Notes under the pieces: generated by a model | Database searches by the model: none | Told to the model about the DNA's origin: nothing | What the model saw: the letters and a program-made list of their open reading frames with translations, nothing else | In this document: in pieces, positions 26,547-39,017 of the stretch | How positions within the stretch are numbered: the first letter of the stretch is position 1 | How the letters are laid out: the number at the start of each line of letters is the position of its first letter | Program-made: the position numbers and the translations under genes | DNA from: Bosea sp. RAC05 | Lineage (GTDB): Bacteria > Pseudomonadota > Alphaproteobacteria > Rhizobiales > Beijerinckiaceae | Assembly: GCF_001713455.1 (NCBI RefSeq) | Contig: NZ_CP016464.1 | Location: 3,830,001 to 3,894,000 of the forward strand | Reading direction: 5' to 3' | Length of the DNA stretch: 64,000 nucleotides

Positions 26547-27854
26547 TCAGCCCGCGTCGCTCCCGGCCAAATTGGCAGGCTGGCCGCCGACCGGCATGTC
26601 GAGCCCCTGCTTCAGCGTATCGAGATGGTACTCGCGGATCCGGCCATGGATGGGATCGCTGACGAAGGCGCTGCTGCCGATGACCGCCAGACTGGGGGTT
26701 GGCGTGCGCGCGCCGTAAGCGCAGTCGAAGGCCGGCACGGCGTCGAATGCGGCCACCTCCTTCCACGACGGCGCCATCTCATAGATGCGCAGCTGACCGT
26801 CGGCGGTCAGGTTGGCGACGCGCTTGCCGCCGCCCGCGAGCTCGAACTGGCAGGCGCCCTGTCCGTCTGGCACCGGCAGCACATCCGCGGTCGTCAGCGC
26901 AGGCGCGGTCGCATCGACGCGCAGCAGAGCGTCGTAGGGTGCCTTCAGACCATAATTGGCCACCATGTAGCGGGCTCCGTCACGTGCCTTGATCGCGCTG
27001 ATGCGACGCGCGTCCGGATAGGCGAGCCTGCGGGCGCCCCAGCGGCCCTTGGTCTGCGACAGCACCAGAATGCCACCCGTCTCGCCCTCGGCACAGCCGA
27101 AGATGAAGCGGCCGCCGGCCGCTGCATGGCCGTGATAGAGCTGGCAGGACGCGTCGGCCCTGGTGGGATCGTTGAAGGAGGCGACCCGCGTCCATCCGGT
27201 GCCTTTGCCCTTGTCGGCCCGCAGGATCTCGAAACCGTTGGGTCGGGAGGATGCGCTGCGGTCATCGCCCTTCACATAAGCCGGATTGGGGACCGACATC
27301 AGCCAGTGCTGCCTGCCGAGGGGGACGGCGATGCCGTGCTGCGGCCCCGGGCTGAGCCATTCGATCGCTGCCGGCCGGGCTTGGTCGAGGCTTCGCAGCG
27401 AGATCAGCACGGCCTTCGCCGTGCTCTTGCCTTCCCAGGGGCGGATGCCGTCATAGAACAAGGCGAGTTGCCCCTGGCCCGACACGACATGCCCCGGCCG
27501 CTCGCCCGTGACGACGAGATCGAGAAGACGCGGCGTGCCCTTGCTCAGATCGACGTGATCGCCATGGGGCTCGTAGGTCAATCCGGTGTCGAGAATGCGC
27601 AGCGAACCCGCTTCGTCTCCTGTCTTGATGACGATGTGGCGCCCGCCTTCGACCCCAGCAAAGCCGGGATTGGCCTTGGGCACCGAGAATTCATGCGTCA
27701 CCTCGCCGGTATCGAGATCCAGGACACGAACCACCGGCTTCTCGTGATCGGCGAAGATCAGACGACCGCGCAGAACCGCGTGATCATGGGCTTGGGCCAG
27801 CGCACAGGATAAGCAGGCCAGCGCGGCGCCAGCGGCGAAGGATAGACGGTTCAT
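26547..27854 (-). CDS. aztD: AztD-like periplasmic zinc chaperone
   Basis: A 435-residue exported beta-propeller-like protein starting at the ATG at 27854, with a signal peptide ending near ALAQA and an immediate AHDHAVLRG. Features shared with AztD, as I recall the family, are FADHEKPVVRVLDLDTG, PHGDHVDL, GPQHGIAVPLG, SVPNPAY, CQLYHGHAAAG with FGCAEG, and a final VSDPIHGRI. AztD hands zinc to the AztC binding protein of the AztABC importer. No aztA, aztB or aztC is in this window. The Zur-like box 52 bp upstream supports zinc-repressed expression. Confidence 0.72.
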   Translation of the reverse strand: MNRLSFAAGAALACLSCALAQAHDHAVLRGRLIFADHEKPVVRVLDLDTGEVTHEFSVPKANPGFAGVEGGRHIVIKTGDEAGSLRILDTGLTYEPHGDHVDLSKGTPRLLDLVVTGERPGHVVSGQGQLALFYDGIRPWEGKSTAKAVLISLRSLDQARPAAIEWLSPGPQHGIAVPLGRQHWLMSVPNPAYVKGDDRSASSRPNGFEILRADKGKGTGWTRVASFNDPTRADASCQLYHGHAAAGGRFIFGCAEGETGGILVLSQTKGRWGARRLAYPDARRISAIKARDGARYMVANYGLKAPYDALLRVDATAPALTTADVLPVPDGQGACQFELAGGGKRVANLTADGQLRIYEMAPSWKEVAAFDAVPAFDCAYGARTPTPSLAVIGSSAFVSDPIHGRIREYHLDTLKQGLDMPVGGQPANLAGSDAG

Positions 27855-27905
27855 GCAGAAGACATCTCCGGGACGCATCGGAAAGGGACACCGAACAGAT
27901 TTGTT

Positions 27906-27922
27906 ATGTTATATTATTACAT
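27906..27922. promoter_or_regulatory. Zur-like operator upstream of aztD
   Basis: ATGTTATATTATTACAT is a near-palindrome within a 28-bp AT-only-like stretch of an otherwise GC-rich region. From memory it matches 13 of 15 positions of the alphaproteobacterial Zur consensus TGTTATAATATAACA. It lies in the aztD-carB divergent gap (27855-28131), nearer aztD. Confidence 0.6.
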
Positions 27923-28131
27923 TAATCGGGCCAATCGGCAAGGCCCCGCCTCCGCCGACGGGCAGGACGGCCTGTGCGCCGCGGGCCGCGCCTGACGCTT
28001 TCCGCTTCCCTGAGCCGCTCCTCCCCTCTATAGCGAGCGCCTAGCATTCATCTCAGGCGCTAGCACCGGCCCGCTCTCGTGAACGGACGGCAGCGAGTGC
28101 GCGCGCCTGCCTCAAGACGAAGTCGAGCCCC

Positions 28132-31494
<3,363 letters not shown>

Positions 31495-31594
31495 AGGCGG
31501 CGCGCAGACGAGGTTCTAGAGACAACGACGAGCAGGGCGCGGGCGGCGAAGCAGCCGCCGGCGGGCATCTGCTTTCGGATGATGGGACGAGACG

Positions 31595-32071
31595 ATGGAA
31601 AAGGTTCCGATGACCCCCGGCGGCTTCGCCGCTCTGGAGGCCGAACTCAAGGACCGCCAGCAGGTCCAGCGCCAGCGCATCATCGCAGCGATCTCGGAGG
31701 CCCGCGCCCATGGCGATCTCTCGGAGAACGCCGAGTATCACGCCGCCAAGGAAGCCCAGGCTCTCAACGAGGGCCGCATCCAGGAGCTTGAATCCCTGAT
31801 CGGGCGGGCCGACATCATCGACGTCTCGAAGCTCGCCGGCAGCGACACCATCAAGTTCGGCGCCACCGTCAAGCTGATCGACGACGATACCGAGGAAGAG
31901 AAGAGCTACCAGATCGTCGGCGAGCCCGAATCGGACGTGAAGTCCGGCAAGGTCTCGATCGGCTCGCCGATCGCGCGCGCGCTGATCGGCAAGAAGGTCG
32001 GCGATTCCGTTCAGGTCAACACGCCCGGCGGCGGCAAGTCCTACGAGGTCGTCAGCGTCGTCTTCCGCTAG
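31595..32071 (+). CDS. greA: Transcription elongation factor GreA
   Basis: A 158-residue protein of normal length. The N-terminal coiled coil (residues 1-75) carries the tip motif [18 protein letters not shown] with the acidic Asp/Glu pair that reaches the polymerase active site. The C-terminal FKBP-like domain has [17 protein letters not shown]. It rescues backtracked RNA polymerase by stimulating transcript cleavage. It follows carB with a 100-bp gap, a frequent arrangement in this order. Confidence 0.97.
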   Translation: MEKVPMTPGGFAALEAELKDRQQVQRQRIIAAISEARAHGDLSENAEYHAAKEAQALNEGRIQELESLIGRADIIDVSKLAGSDTIKFGATVKLIDDDTEEEKSYQIVGEPESDVKSGKVSIGSPIARALIGKKVGDSVQVNTPGGGKSYEVVSVVFR

Positions 32072-32166
32072 GCGCGACCGCTTCGACGCCGGCGGCGCAC
32101 GCCCGGATCCTTGGCGTGGCCGGCTCGCGACACCACATGGATCGCGATCCCCTGGGAGCATCAGCC

Positions 32167-32661
32167 ATGACCACCCGCCGCTCGTTGATCCTTCAGGCCA
32201 TGGCCGGTGCGATGCTGGCCACGGCCGGCCCGGCGCTGGCGCAGGCCCGCACCGTCGGCGCGATCCGCGTCGACACCGCCCGCCTTGCGGCGCAGGGCTG
32301 GGGGCCGCGATCGCAGGAGATCAAGCGTGACCTCGAGCGCCAGCTCGCGACCACGCTCGCCCCGATGATCCGCCGGGGCGGACCGGTTCTCACCGTTACC
32401 GTCAAGGGCGTCTGGCTGGCGAGCTGGGCCGGCGGCGGTGGTGGCGGCAAGCCGGGCGCCGGCGGCGCCAGCATGGACAATTTCGATGCCGACTACGTCC
32501 TGACCGGCCCGCGCGGCGAGGTCCTCGGCCAATGGACGATCCTGTCCACGATCGGCTCGGACTCGGGCGGCGCCTGGTACCGGCCCGATGTCGACCAGCG
32601 CCGCGTCGCCGCGCTGATCGAGAACAACGCGCTCTGGATCAGGCGCTATCTCGGCGGCTGA
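32167..32661 (+). CDS. Secreted protein of unknown function
   Basis: A 164-residue protein from the ATG at 32167. MTTRRSLILQAMAGAMLATAGPALAQA is a signal peptide with RR and an ALA cleavage site. The mature part contains TLAPMIRRGGPVLTVTVKGVWL, a Gly-rich loop (GGGGGGKPGAGG) and NFDADYVLTGPRGEVLGQWTIL, ending in a helix NNALWIRRYLGG. I recognise no named domain. The alternation suggests a small beta-sandwich in the periplasm. Confidence 0.75.
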   Translation: MTTRRSLILQAMAGAMLATAGPALAQARTVGAIRVDTARLAAQGWGPRSQEIKRDLERQLATTLAPMIRRGGPVLTVTVKGVWLASWAGGGGGGKPGAGGASMDNFDADYVLTGPRGEVLGQWTILSTIGSDSGGAWYRPDVDQRRVAALIENNALWIRRYLGG

Positions 32662-32683
32662 GCCGGGTTCCTGACGTTGCGCC

Positions 32684-33148
32684 TCACCCGAACGGCACGA
32701 TCGGCTCGTCCTTGACCCGGTCGAGCGCCAGCGCGGTGCGGACGTTGCGGACATTGGGCATGCCCGTCAGCTCGCCGACGAAATCCTGGAAGGCCTTCAG
32801 GTCCGGCGCGACGCATTTCAGCATGAAATCGATGTCGCCGGAGAGCTTCCAGCACTCGCGCACTGCGGCCCAGCCCCGGATTCGCGCCTGGAAGACCTCG
32901 AGATCGGCCTCGGCCTGGCTCGCCAGATGAACGAAGGCAAAGCAGACCACCTCGAAACCGAGCTTGCCCTCGTCGAGCTGGGCCCGGTACCCCGTGATCA
33001 GCCCTGCTTCCTCGAGCGCCCGCACGCGGCGCAGGCAGGGCGGCGGCGAAATGCCGACCCGGCTCGCCAGCTCGACATTGGTCATCCGCCCGTCCCCCTG
33101 CAATTCGCGCAGGATCGCCAGGTCGATATCGTCGAGTTTGGAGCGCAC
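32684..33148 (-). CDS. Lrp/AsnC family transcriptional regulator
   Basis: A 154-residue feast/famine regulator. The N-terminal HTH is LDDIDLAILRELQGDGRMTNVELASRVGISPPPCLRRVRALE, followed by ITGYRAQLD and a RAM ligand domain with SGDIDFMLKCVAPD. The start is probably the GTG at 33148 (protein begins MRSKLDDIDL), because upstream codons lack similarity and the family begins just before the LDxxD. The effector is probably an amino acid, unknown here. It is divergent from the ELM1-family gene, 100 bp apart. Confidence 0.9.
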   Translation of the reverse strand: MRSKLDDIDLAILRELQGDGRMTNVELASRVGISPPPCLRRVRALEEAGLITGYRAQLDEGKLGFEVVCFAFVHLASQAEADLEVFQARIRGWAAVRECWKLSGDIDFMLKCVAPDLKAFQDFVGELTGMPNVRNVRTALALDRVKDEPIVPFG

Positions 33149-33248
33149 GAGGGGTCCCGGATCAAGGTTGCGCTGGTGTAGACGCAGCGTCTTGGCGATA
33201 CAAGGCACGTGCCGTGCCGAAGCCGGCGAGCCACCGCAGGAGCCTGCC

Positions 33249-34232
33249 TTGCAAGCCGACCCCACACCGATCGTCTGGGTCCTGACCGATGGCAAGGCCG
33301 GCGACGAGGTCCAGTGCCTGGGCGTCGCCGAGCGGCTGGGCGTCACCCCCGAGATCCGGCGGATCGCGCCGCGAAAACCCTTCGCCTGGCTGATGCCGCG
33401 CGGCCCGATCGATCCGCGCGAGGCCCCCGACCGGCCCGGCAGCCCGATCCGCCCGCCGTTCCCGGACATCATCATCGCCTCGGGGCGCCGGGCGATCGCC
33501 TATGTCCGGGCGGTGAAGAAGGCCTCGAACGGCGCCACCTTCACCGTCATCCTCAAGGATCCGCGCACCGGCGCGGGCTCGGCCGATTTCCTCTGGGTCG
33601 CCGAGCATGACCGCCTGCGCGGCGAGAACGTCCTGGTGACGACGACCTCCCCGCACGGACTGGCGCCGCAGCGCCTGGAGGCGGCGCGCCGCGCCCCGCC
33701 CGCCGCCATCGCCGCCCTGCCCGCGCCGCGCGCCGCGGTCCTCGTCGGCGGCGACAGCCGCCATCACCGCTTCAGACCCGAGGACATCGCCCGCTTTGCC
33801 GAGGGGCTCGAGGCGCTCGCGCGCTCGGGCGTCGCTTTGATGGGCTCGCGCTCGCGCCGCACCTCGCCGGCGCTCGACGCCGCCGTCGCCGCGGTCTTCG
33901 CCCGTCATGGTGGCTGGTGGTGGGACGGCAGCGGCGAGAACCCCTATGTCGCGCTCCTCGCCCATGCCGACGCCATCGTCACGACGGCGGATTCGACCAA
34001 CATGATCGGCGAGGCGACCGCCAGCGGCGCCCCGATCCTGGTGTTCGAGCCGCATGGCGGGCACGGCAAGCTGGCGAAGTTCCTCGAGTCGCTGAAGCGG
34101 CAGGGCATGGTCCATCACTTCGAGGGGCGGCTGGAGGGTGAGCGCTATGCGCCGGTCGATTCCACCCAGGTGATCGCCGACGCCGTCCGCCAGCGCTGGC
34201 TTATGCACAGGCAGCAGCTGCGCCTCGCCTGA
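33249..34232 (+). CDS. ELM1/DUF1022 family protein
   Basis: A 327-residue protein of the mitochondrial-fission ELM1 family (DUF1022), a glycosyltransferase-like fold. Motifs seen are WVLTDGKAGDEVQCLGVAERL, FPDIIIASGRRAIAYV, VLVGGDSRHHRF and TADSTNMIGEATASGAPILVFEP, close to GT-B nucleotide-sugar sites. The start is best placed at the TTG at 33249, which has GGAG six bases before it; no ATG is well placed. In bacteria the role is unknown, perhaps lipid or glycan modification. Confidence 0.83.
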   Translation: MQADPTPIVWVLTDGKAGDEVQCLGVAERLGVTPEIRRIAPRKPFAWLMPRGPIDPREAPDRPGSPIRPPFPDIIIASGRRAIAYVRAVKKASNGATFTVILKDPRTGAGSADFLWVAEHDRLRGENVLVTTTSPHGLAPQRLEAARRAPPAAIAALPAPRAAVLVGGDSRHHRFRPEDIARFAEGLEALARSGVALMGSRSRRTSPALDAAVAAVFARHGGWWWDGSGENPYVALLAHADAIVTTADSTNMIGEATASGAPILVFEPHGGHGKLAKFLESLKRQGMVHHFEGRLEGERYAPVDSTQVIADAVRQRWLMHRQQLRLA

Positions 34233-34238
34233 TCTTGA

Positions 34239-35270
<1,032 letters not shown>

Positions 35271-35383
35271 GCAGCCCGCCGCCATTCATCACGAAAATTG
35301 ATCGCCTTTGTAACCAAATTCAGTGTGAAAAGAACGCCGTAATGCGACACGGGCGTTGACGTTCAAGGATTTTAGCCTCCAAC

Positions 35384-36304
35384 ATGCGCTCAACGCATAA
35401 CGGGGGAAGCGCGGTGGATTGGGACCGCATCAGGATTTTTTATACCGTCGCCGAGTCCGGCAGCTTCACCAAAGCTGGCGATGTTCTCGGCCTGAGCCAA
35501 TCCGCCGTCAGCCGGCAGATCGGCGCTCTGGAGCGCGAGTTGCGCGCGCCGCTGTTCCACCGCCACACCCGCGGTCTGATCCTGACCGAGCAGGGTGAAC
35601 TGCTGTGGCGCGCGGCACGCGAGATGACGCAGCGCCTCGAGCGGACGCGGGCTCAGCTCTCGGAAACCCGCGAGCACCCCTCCGGCGAGCTCAAGGTCAC
35701 GGCCACCCGCGGCCTCGGCGGCCATTGGCTGACCCCGCGGCTGGCCGAGTTCCTCGACTTGTACCCCGACATCAAGGTCGATCTCATCCTCACTGACGAG
35801 GAACTCGACCTGTCGATGCGCGAGGCCGACATCGCCATCCGCCTGCGCCAGCCGCAGCAGCCGGACCTGATCCAGCGCAAGCTCTTCACCGTCCACTTCC
35901 ACGTCTATGGCTCGCCGGCCTATGTGAAGCGCTTCGGCGAGCCCAAGACTCATGAGGATCTGGACAACCACCGCATCCTCTCCTTCGGCGGCACCTCTCC
36001 GTCCTATCTGACGGCCGTGCACTGGCTCGGTTCGCTGGGTCGCGACCAGCGCAACCCGCGTCCGATCCATCTCACCGTCAACAACATCACCGCGATGAAG
36101 CGGGCCGTCGATTCCGGCGCCGGCATCGCCGTCCTGCCCGATTACCTGATCGAGACGGGCTCGCCGCTGGTGCAGTTGATGCGCGAGACCGAGATGCCTC
36201 AGCTCGAGAGCTATCTCGTCTATCCCGAGGAGATGAAGTCGGTCGCCCGCGTCCAGGTCTTCCGCGACTTCCTGATCCAGAAGGCCCAGCGCTGGACCTA
36301 CTGA
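35384..36304 (+). CDS. lsrB: LysR family regulator, LsrB-like
   Basis: A 306-residue LysR-type regulator. The HTH is IRIFYTVAESGSFTKAGDVLGLSQSAVSRQIGALE, the effector domain runs from about 100. Position after trxB and the HTRGLILTEQGELL segment match LsrB of Sinorhizobium and Agrobacterium, a regulator of redox and surface polysaccharide genes. Unlike what is described for those proteins, this one has no cysteine at all. The start may be the ATG at 35384 or, better matching relatives (MDWDRIRIF) and with GGGGGAAG before it, the GTG at 35414. Confidence 0.85.
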   Translation: MRSTHNGGSAVDWDRIRIFYTVAESGSFTKAGDVLGLSQSAVSRQIGALERELRAPLFHRHTRGLILTEQGELLWRAAREMTQRLERTRAQLSETREHPSGELKVTATRGLGGHWLTPRLAEFLDLYPDIKVDLILTDEELDLSMREADIAIRLRQPQQPDLIQRKLFTVHFHVYGSPAYVKRFGEPKTHEDLDNHRILSFGGTSPSYLTAVHWLGSLGRDQRNPRPIHLTVNNITAMKRAVDSGAGIAVLPDYLIETGSPLVQLMRETEMPQLESYLVYPEEMKSVARVQVFRDFLIQKAQRWTY

Positions 36305-36334
36305 CCGGCGCCTCGCCACCTGCTGATTCGCACC

Positions 36335-36368
36335 GCGCCGGGCATCTGCAACGCCCGGCGCCTTCATT
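36335..36368 (+). terminator. Likely terminator of the LsrB-like gene
   Basis: GCGCCGGGC 36335-36343 pairs perfectly with GCCCGGCGC 36353-36361 round a 9-base loop and is followed by a weak CTTCATT tract. It ends 57 bases after the stop codon, suggesting transcription stops here and that the later terminator at 36.7 kb serves another RNA. Confidence 0.6.
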
Positions 36369-36581
36369 ACTGGCCGCCGGCTGCCGCGATTTTATGCTGC
36401 GCCGCAGAAAATCACTTCCGAATGCTTGCGGCGGCGCGACACCGCAACTGCGCTGTGCGCATATTTATCAATGATTTAGGTTCAAATTGCGCCATATGAC
36501 TTCGGTTCATGCAATTTGCGCATGGCGGACCCAACCTATGCTGCATTGCGAAAAGGCATATGGCGACCGATATAGCAGACA

Positions 36582-36721
36582 CGGTTGTTCGGAACGGGCT
36601 CTGCTATCTCCTCCCGGCATCGAGTTCGTTTCAGCCGTTCCCCTCTGAGATGTTTGGCGTTTGAGCCGGATGTTTCAAACTTTAAAGGCCGGCTCCCTCG
36701 CGGGACGCCGGCCCTTTTTTT
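36582..36721 (+). ncRNA. Candidate trans-acting small RNA with anti-SD loop
   Basis: About 140 nt with three hairpins. Stem 1 is GGAACGG 36591-36597 with CCGTTCC 36635-36641, its loop exposing CTCCTCCC at 36608-36615, complementary to ribosome-binding sites. Stem 2 is GTTTGA 36659-36664 with TCAAAC 36675-36680. Stem 3 is the rho-independent terminator. Promoter-like boxes TTGCGA (36546-36551) and GATATA (36569-36574) with a 17-bp spacer place a start near 36582. Three hairpins plus an exposed C/U-rich anti-SD loop is the architecture of alphaproteobacterial families such as alpha-r14 and AbcR. I cannot assign it to one. No open frame of note runs through it. Confidence 0.5.
36684..36721 (+). 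terminator. Strong rho-independent terminator
   Basis: GGCCGGC 36687-36693 and GCCGGCC 36707-36713, with an inner TCCC/GGGA stem, preceded by AAA and followed by a run of seven T from 36715. Oriented to the right; the leftward A-run is short. It lies 380 bp beyond the LsrB-like gene. Confidence 0.85.
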
Positions 36722-36758
36722 GGCTGCGGCGCGACGCGGGGCGCCCTCAGTGGTGACG

Positions 36759-37313
36759 TCAGGCCGCCAGCTTCCCGACCAGCCCGGCGAACCTGTCCAT
36801 GAAGCCCTGCAGGAAGCCGCGCGTCGCCTCGACCGTGACGGTGCCGGCCTCGTCGACCAGGCCTTCCTTCCAGGTGATGAACATCTGTCCGCCCATCACC
36901 AGCGCGCCCTGGTTGCCCAGGATGTCGCGCAGATGCTGCTGGGCGCAGGCGGTGCCGACGCCTCCGGGGCTGGTGCCGATGATGGCGGCGGGCTTGCCGC
37001 CCCAGACGCCCTTGCCCGAGGGCCGCGAGGCCCAGTCGATCGCGTTCTTCAGCACGGCGGGGATCGAGCGGTTGTGCTCCGGCGTCACCACCAGCACCGC
37101 ATCGGCCTCCGCGATCGCCTCCTTCAGCCGCGTCGCACTCGCAGGCCAGGCCTCGGCCTCGAGGTCCTGATTGTACATCGGCAGGTCGTCGATTTGCGCG
37201 AAGCTCGCCACGAAGGCCCCTTCGCCCAGCGTCGCCAGCCCCTGCGCCAGTTTGCGGTTGATCGACGCCTTGCGGTTGCTGCCGACGACGATGGCGAGCT
37301 TGAACGGGGCCAT
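36759..37313 (-). CDS. NADPH-dependent FMN reductase family protein
   Basis: A 184-residue flavodoxin-like protein. AIVVGSNRKASINRKLA is the phosphate-binding loop for FMN, VVTPEHNRSIPAVLKNAIDWASRP is the family's signature, and GTSPGGVGTACAQQHLR lines the isoalloxazine. It should use NAD(P)H to reduce FMN, quinones, azo dyes or chromate. Starts at the ATG at 37313. Confidence 0.9.
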   Translation of the reverse strand: MAPFKLAIVVGSNRKASINRKLAQGLATLGEGAFVASFAQIDDLPMYNQDLEAEAWPASATRLKEAIAEADAVLVVTPEHNRSIPAVLKNAIDWASRPSGKGVWGGKPAAIIGTSPGGVGTACAQQHLRDILGNQGALVMGGQMFITWKEGLVDEAGTVTVEATRGFLQGFMDRFAGLVGKLAA

Positions 37314-37383
37314 GAAGGGGGATCCTGGGGTTGGGGTTCGGAAAGGGTCTCAGGCAAGGCAACGCGCAGGGGCCTCACCGCGT

Positions 37384-37956
37384 TCACTCGGCCCGCGAGG
37401 GCCGCGCGACCAGCGGCAGGGCCCCGAAGAGACCGGGAAAGGCATCCGTGCGCGCCCTCTCGATGGTCAGGAGGCGCAGCTTCGTCTCGACGCCCCCCTC
37501 GGCCGAGAAGCCGCCGGTCCGGCCGCCGGCGGCGAGCACCCGGTGGCAGGGCACGATGATCGGCACCGGGTTGCGGCCGAGCGCGACCCCGACGGCCCGC
37601 GCCGCGCCGGGCTGGCCGAGCCGGGCCGCAACCGCGCCATAGGTCATCGTCTCGCCGGGCGGAATGCTCAGGGCGACCTCGTAGACGCGCCGCTCGAAGG
37701 CCGGCACCGCATCGAGATCGACAGGCAGATGCGAGAGATCGCGCGCCTCGCCCGCCAGCAGCGCCACGATGTCCGTGATGGCGGCCTCGACAAAGGCGGG
37801 CGGCGTGGCTTCGCTGGCCTGCGGGAACCGCCGCGCCAGCCGCCGGCGGGCCGTGTCCTCGTCGGGCTCGGGGAGCTGCGCGCCGATGATGCGCTCGCCA
37901 CGCCAGACCAGGGCGCAGCGGCCGATCGGCGTCGGGAAGAGGCAGAAGGACGGCAT
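37384..37956 (-). CDS. ogt: Methylated-DNA--protein-cysteine methyltransferase (Ogt type)
   Basis: A 190-residue suicide repair protein. The acceptor Cys is in VPIIVPCHRVLAAGG, preceded by YGAVAARLGQPGAARAVGVALGRNP, which holds the Arg finger and recognition helix. It lacks an AdaA domain. It transfers alkyl groups from O6-alkylguanine to itself. Its ATG lies 40 bp after the msrP stop on the same strand. Confidence 0.92.
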   Translation of the reverse strand: MPSFCLFPTPIGRCALVWRGERIIGAQLPEPDEDTARRRLARRFPQASEATPPAFVEAAITDIVALLAGEARDLSHLPVDLDAVPAFERRVYEVALSIPPGETMTYGAVAARLGQPGAARAVGVALGRNPVPIIVPCHRVLAAGGRTGGFSAEGGVETKLRLLTIERARTDAFPGLFGALPLVARPSRAE

Positions 37957-37996
37957 GGCGCGATCCTAGGCCATCGCCGGCCGCGCCGTCACCCGC

Positions 37997-38953
37997 TCAC
38001 ATGAACAGCTTCTCGCCATCCAGCCCCTTGTAGAGCCCGGCGACCTGCTCCTCATAACCGTTGTAGAGCAGCGTCGGCCGGCGGTCGCGCGAGCCGAGCA
38101 GCTGCTCGCTCGCCTGGGTCCAGCGCGGATGCGGCACGGCCGGGTTCACATTCGCCCAGAAGCCGTATTCGGCGGGCTGCAGCCCCTCCCAGAACGTCTT
38201 GGGCCGCTCCGCCACGAAGCTGATCTTGGTGATCGATTTCACCGACTTGAACCCGTATTTCCACGGCACGATCAGCCGCACCGGCGCGCCATGCTGGGTG
38301 GGAATCGGCTTCCCGTAGATGCCCGTCACCAGGAGCGGCAGCTCGTTCGTCGCCTCGGCCAGCGTCAGCCCCTCGGTATAGGGCCAGGGATACCAGCGGG
38401 CCGACTGGCCCGGCGCCATGCGCGGGTTGAGGAAGGTCTCGAAGCGGATGTACTTCGCCCCCGACAGCGGCTTGACGTAGTCGACGAAAGCCTTGAGCGG
38501 GATGCCCGTCCACGGCACCGCCATCGACCAGCTCTCGACGCAGCGGAAGCGGTAGAGCCGCTCTTCCAGCGGCAGCTTGCGCACGAGATCGTCGAAGCCG
38601 ATCTCGAAGGGCTTCTCGACCATCCCGTCGATCGCGATCGTCCAGGGCCGGCTGACCAGCCGCTTCGACGCAGCAACGATGTCCTTGGACGTGCCGAATT
38701 CGTAGAAATTGTTGTAGGTCGACGCCAGCGCCTCGTCGGTCACCGCCCGGTCGAGCGTATAGGCGGCGTTGCGCTTGGCGGGGTAGAGATCGAGCGTCGG
38801 ATCGGCGCCCTGGCCCGCGGCCGCGCCGGGAAGCGCCGCCCCCGCGATCAGCCCGGCTCCGCCCGCCATGAAGGCGCGGCGGTTGAAGAACACCGATTCC
38901 GGCGTCGCCTCGCTCTCGGGGATTTCCCAGCTCGGACGGTTCTTGATCAGCAT
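37997..38953 (-). CDS. msrP: Protein-methionine-sulfoxide reductase catalytic subunit MsrP
   Basis: A 318-residue periplasmic molybdoenzyme (formerly YedY) that repairs oxidised methionines. The twin-arginine signal is FFNRRAFMAGGAGLIAGAALP. The Mo-binding Cys is in YRFRCVESWSMAVPWTG; RLIVPWKYGFKSVKSI lies near the cofactor. The ATG at 38953 (MLIKNRPSWEIPESEAT) gives standard length; upstream in-frame codons lack similarity. The usual haem partner gene msrQ is not beside it here. Confidence 0.93.
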   Translation of the reverse strand: MLIKNRPSWEIPESEATPESVFFNRRAFMAGGAGLIAGAALPGAAAGQGADPTLDLYPAKRNAAYTLDRAVTDEALASTYNNFYEFGTSKDIVAASKRLVSRPWTIAIDGMVEKPFEIGFDDLVRKLPLEERLYRFRCVESWSMAVPWTGIPLKAFVDYVKPLSGAKYIRFETFLNPRMAPGQSARWYPWPYTEGLTLAEATNELPLLVTGIYGKPIPTQHGAPVRLIVPWKYGFKSVKSITKISFVAERPKTFWEGLQPAEYGFWANVNPAVPHPRWTQASEQLLGSRDRRPTLLYNGYEEQVAGLYKGLDGEKLFM

Positions 38954-39017
38954 CGGACCGGCATCGCTCCGTTTCGGATGCCGCCACTCTAGCGCACGGC
39001 CGGACGCCGCACGCAAT

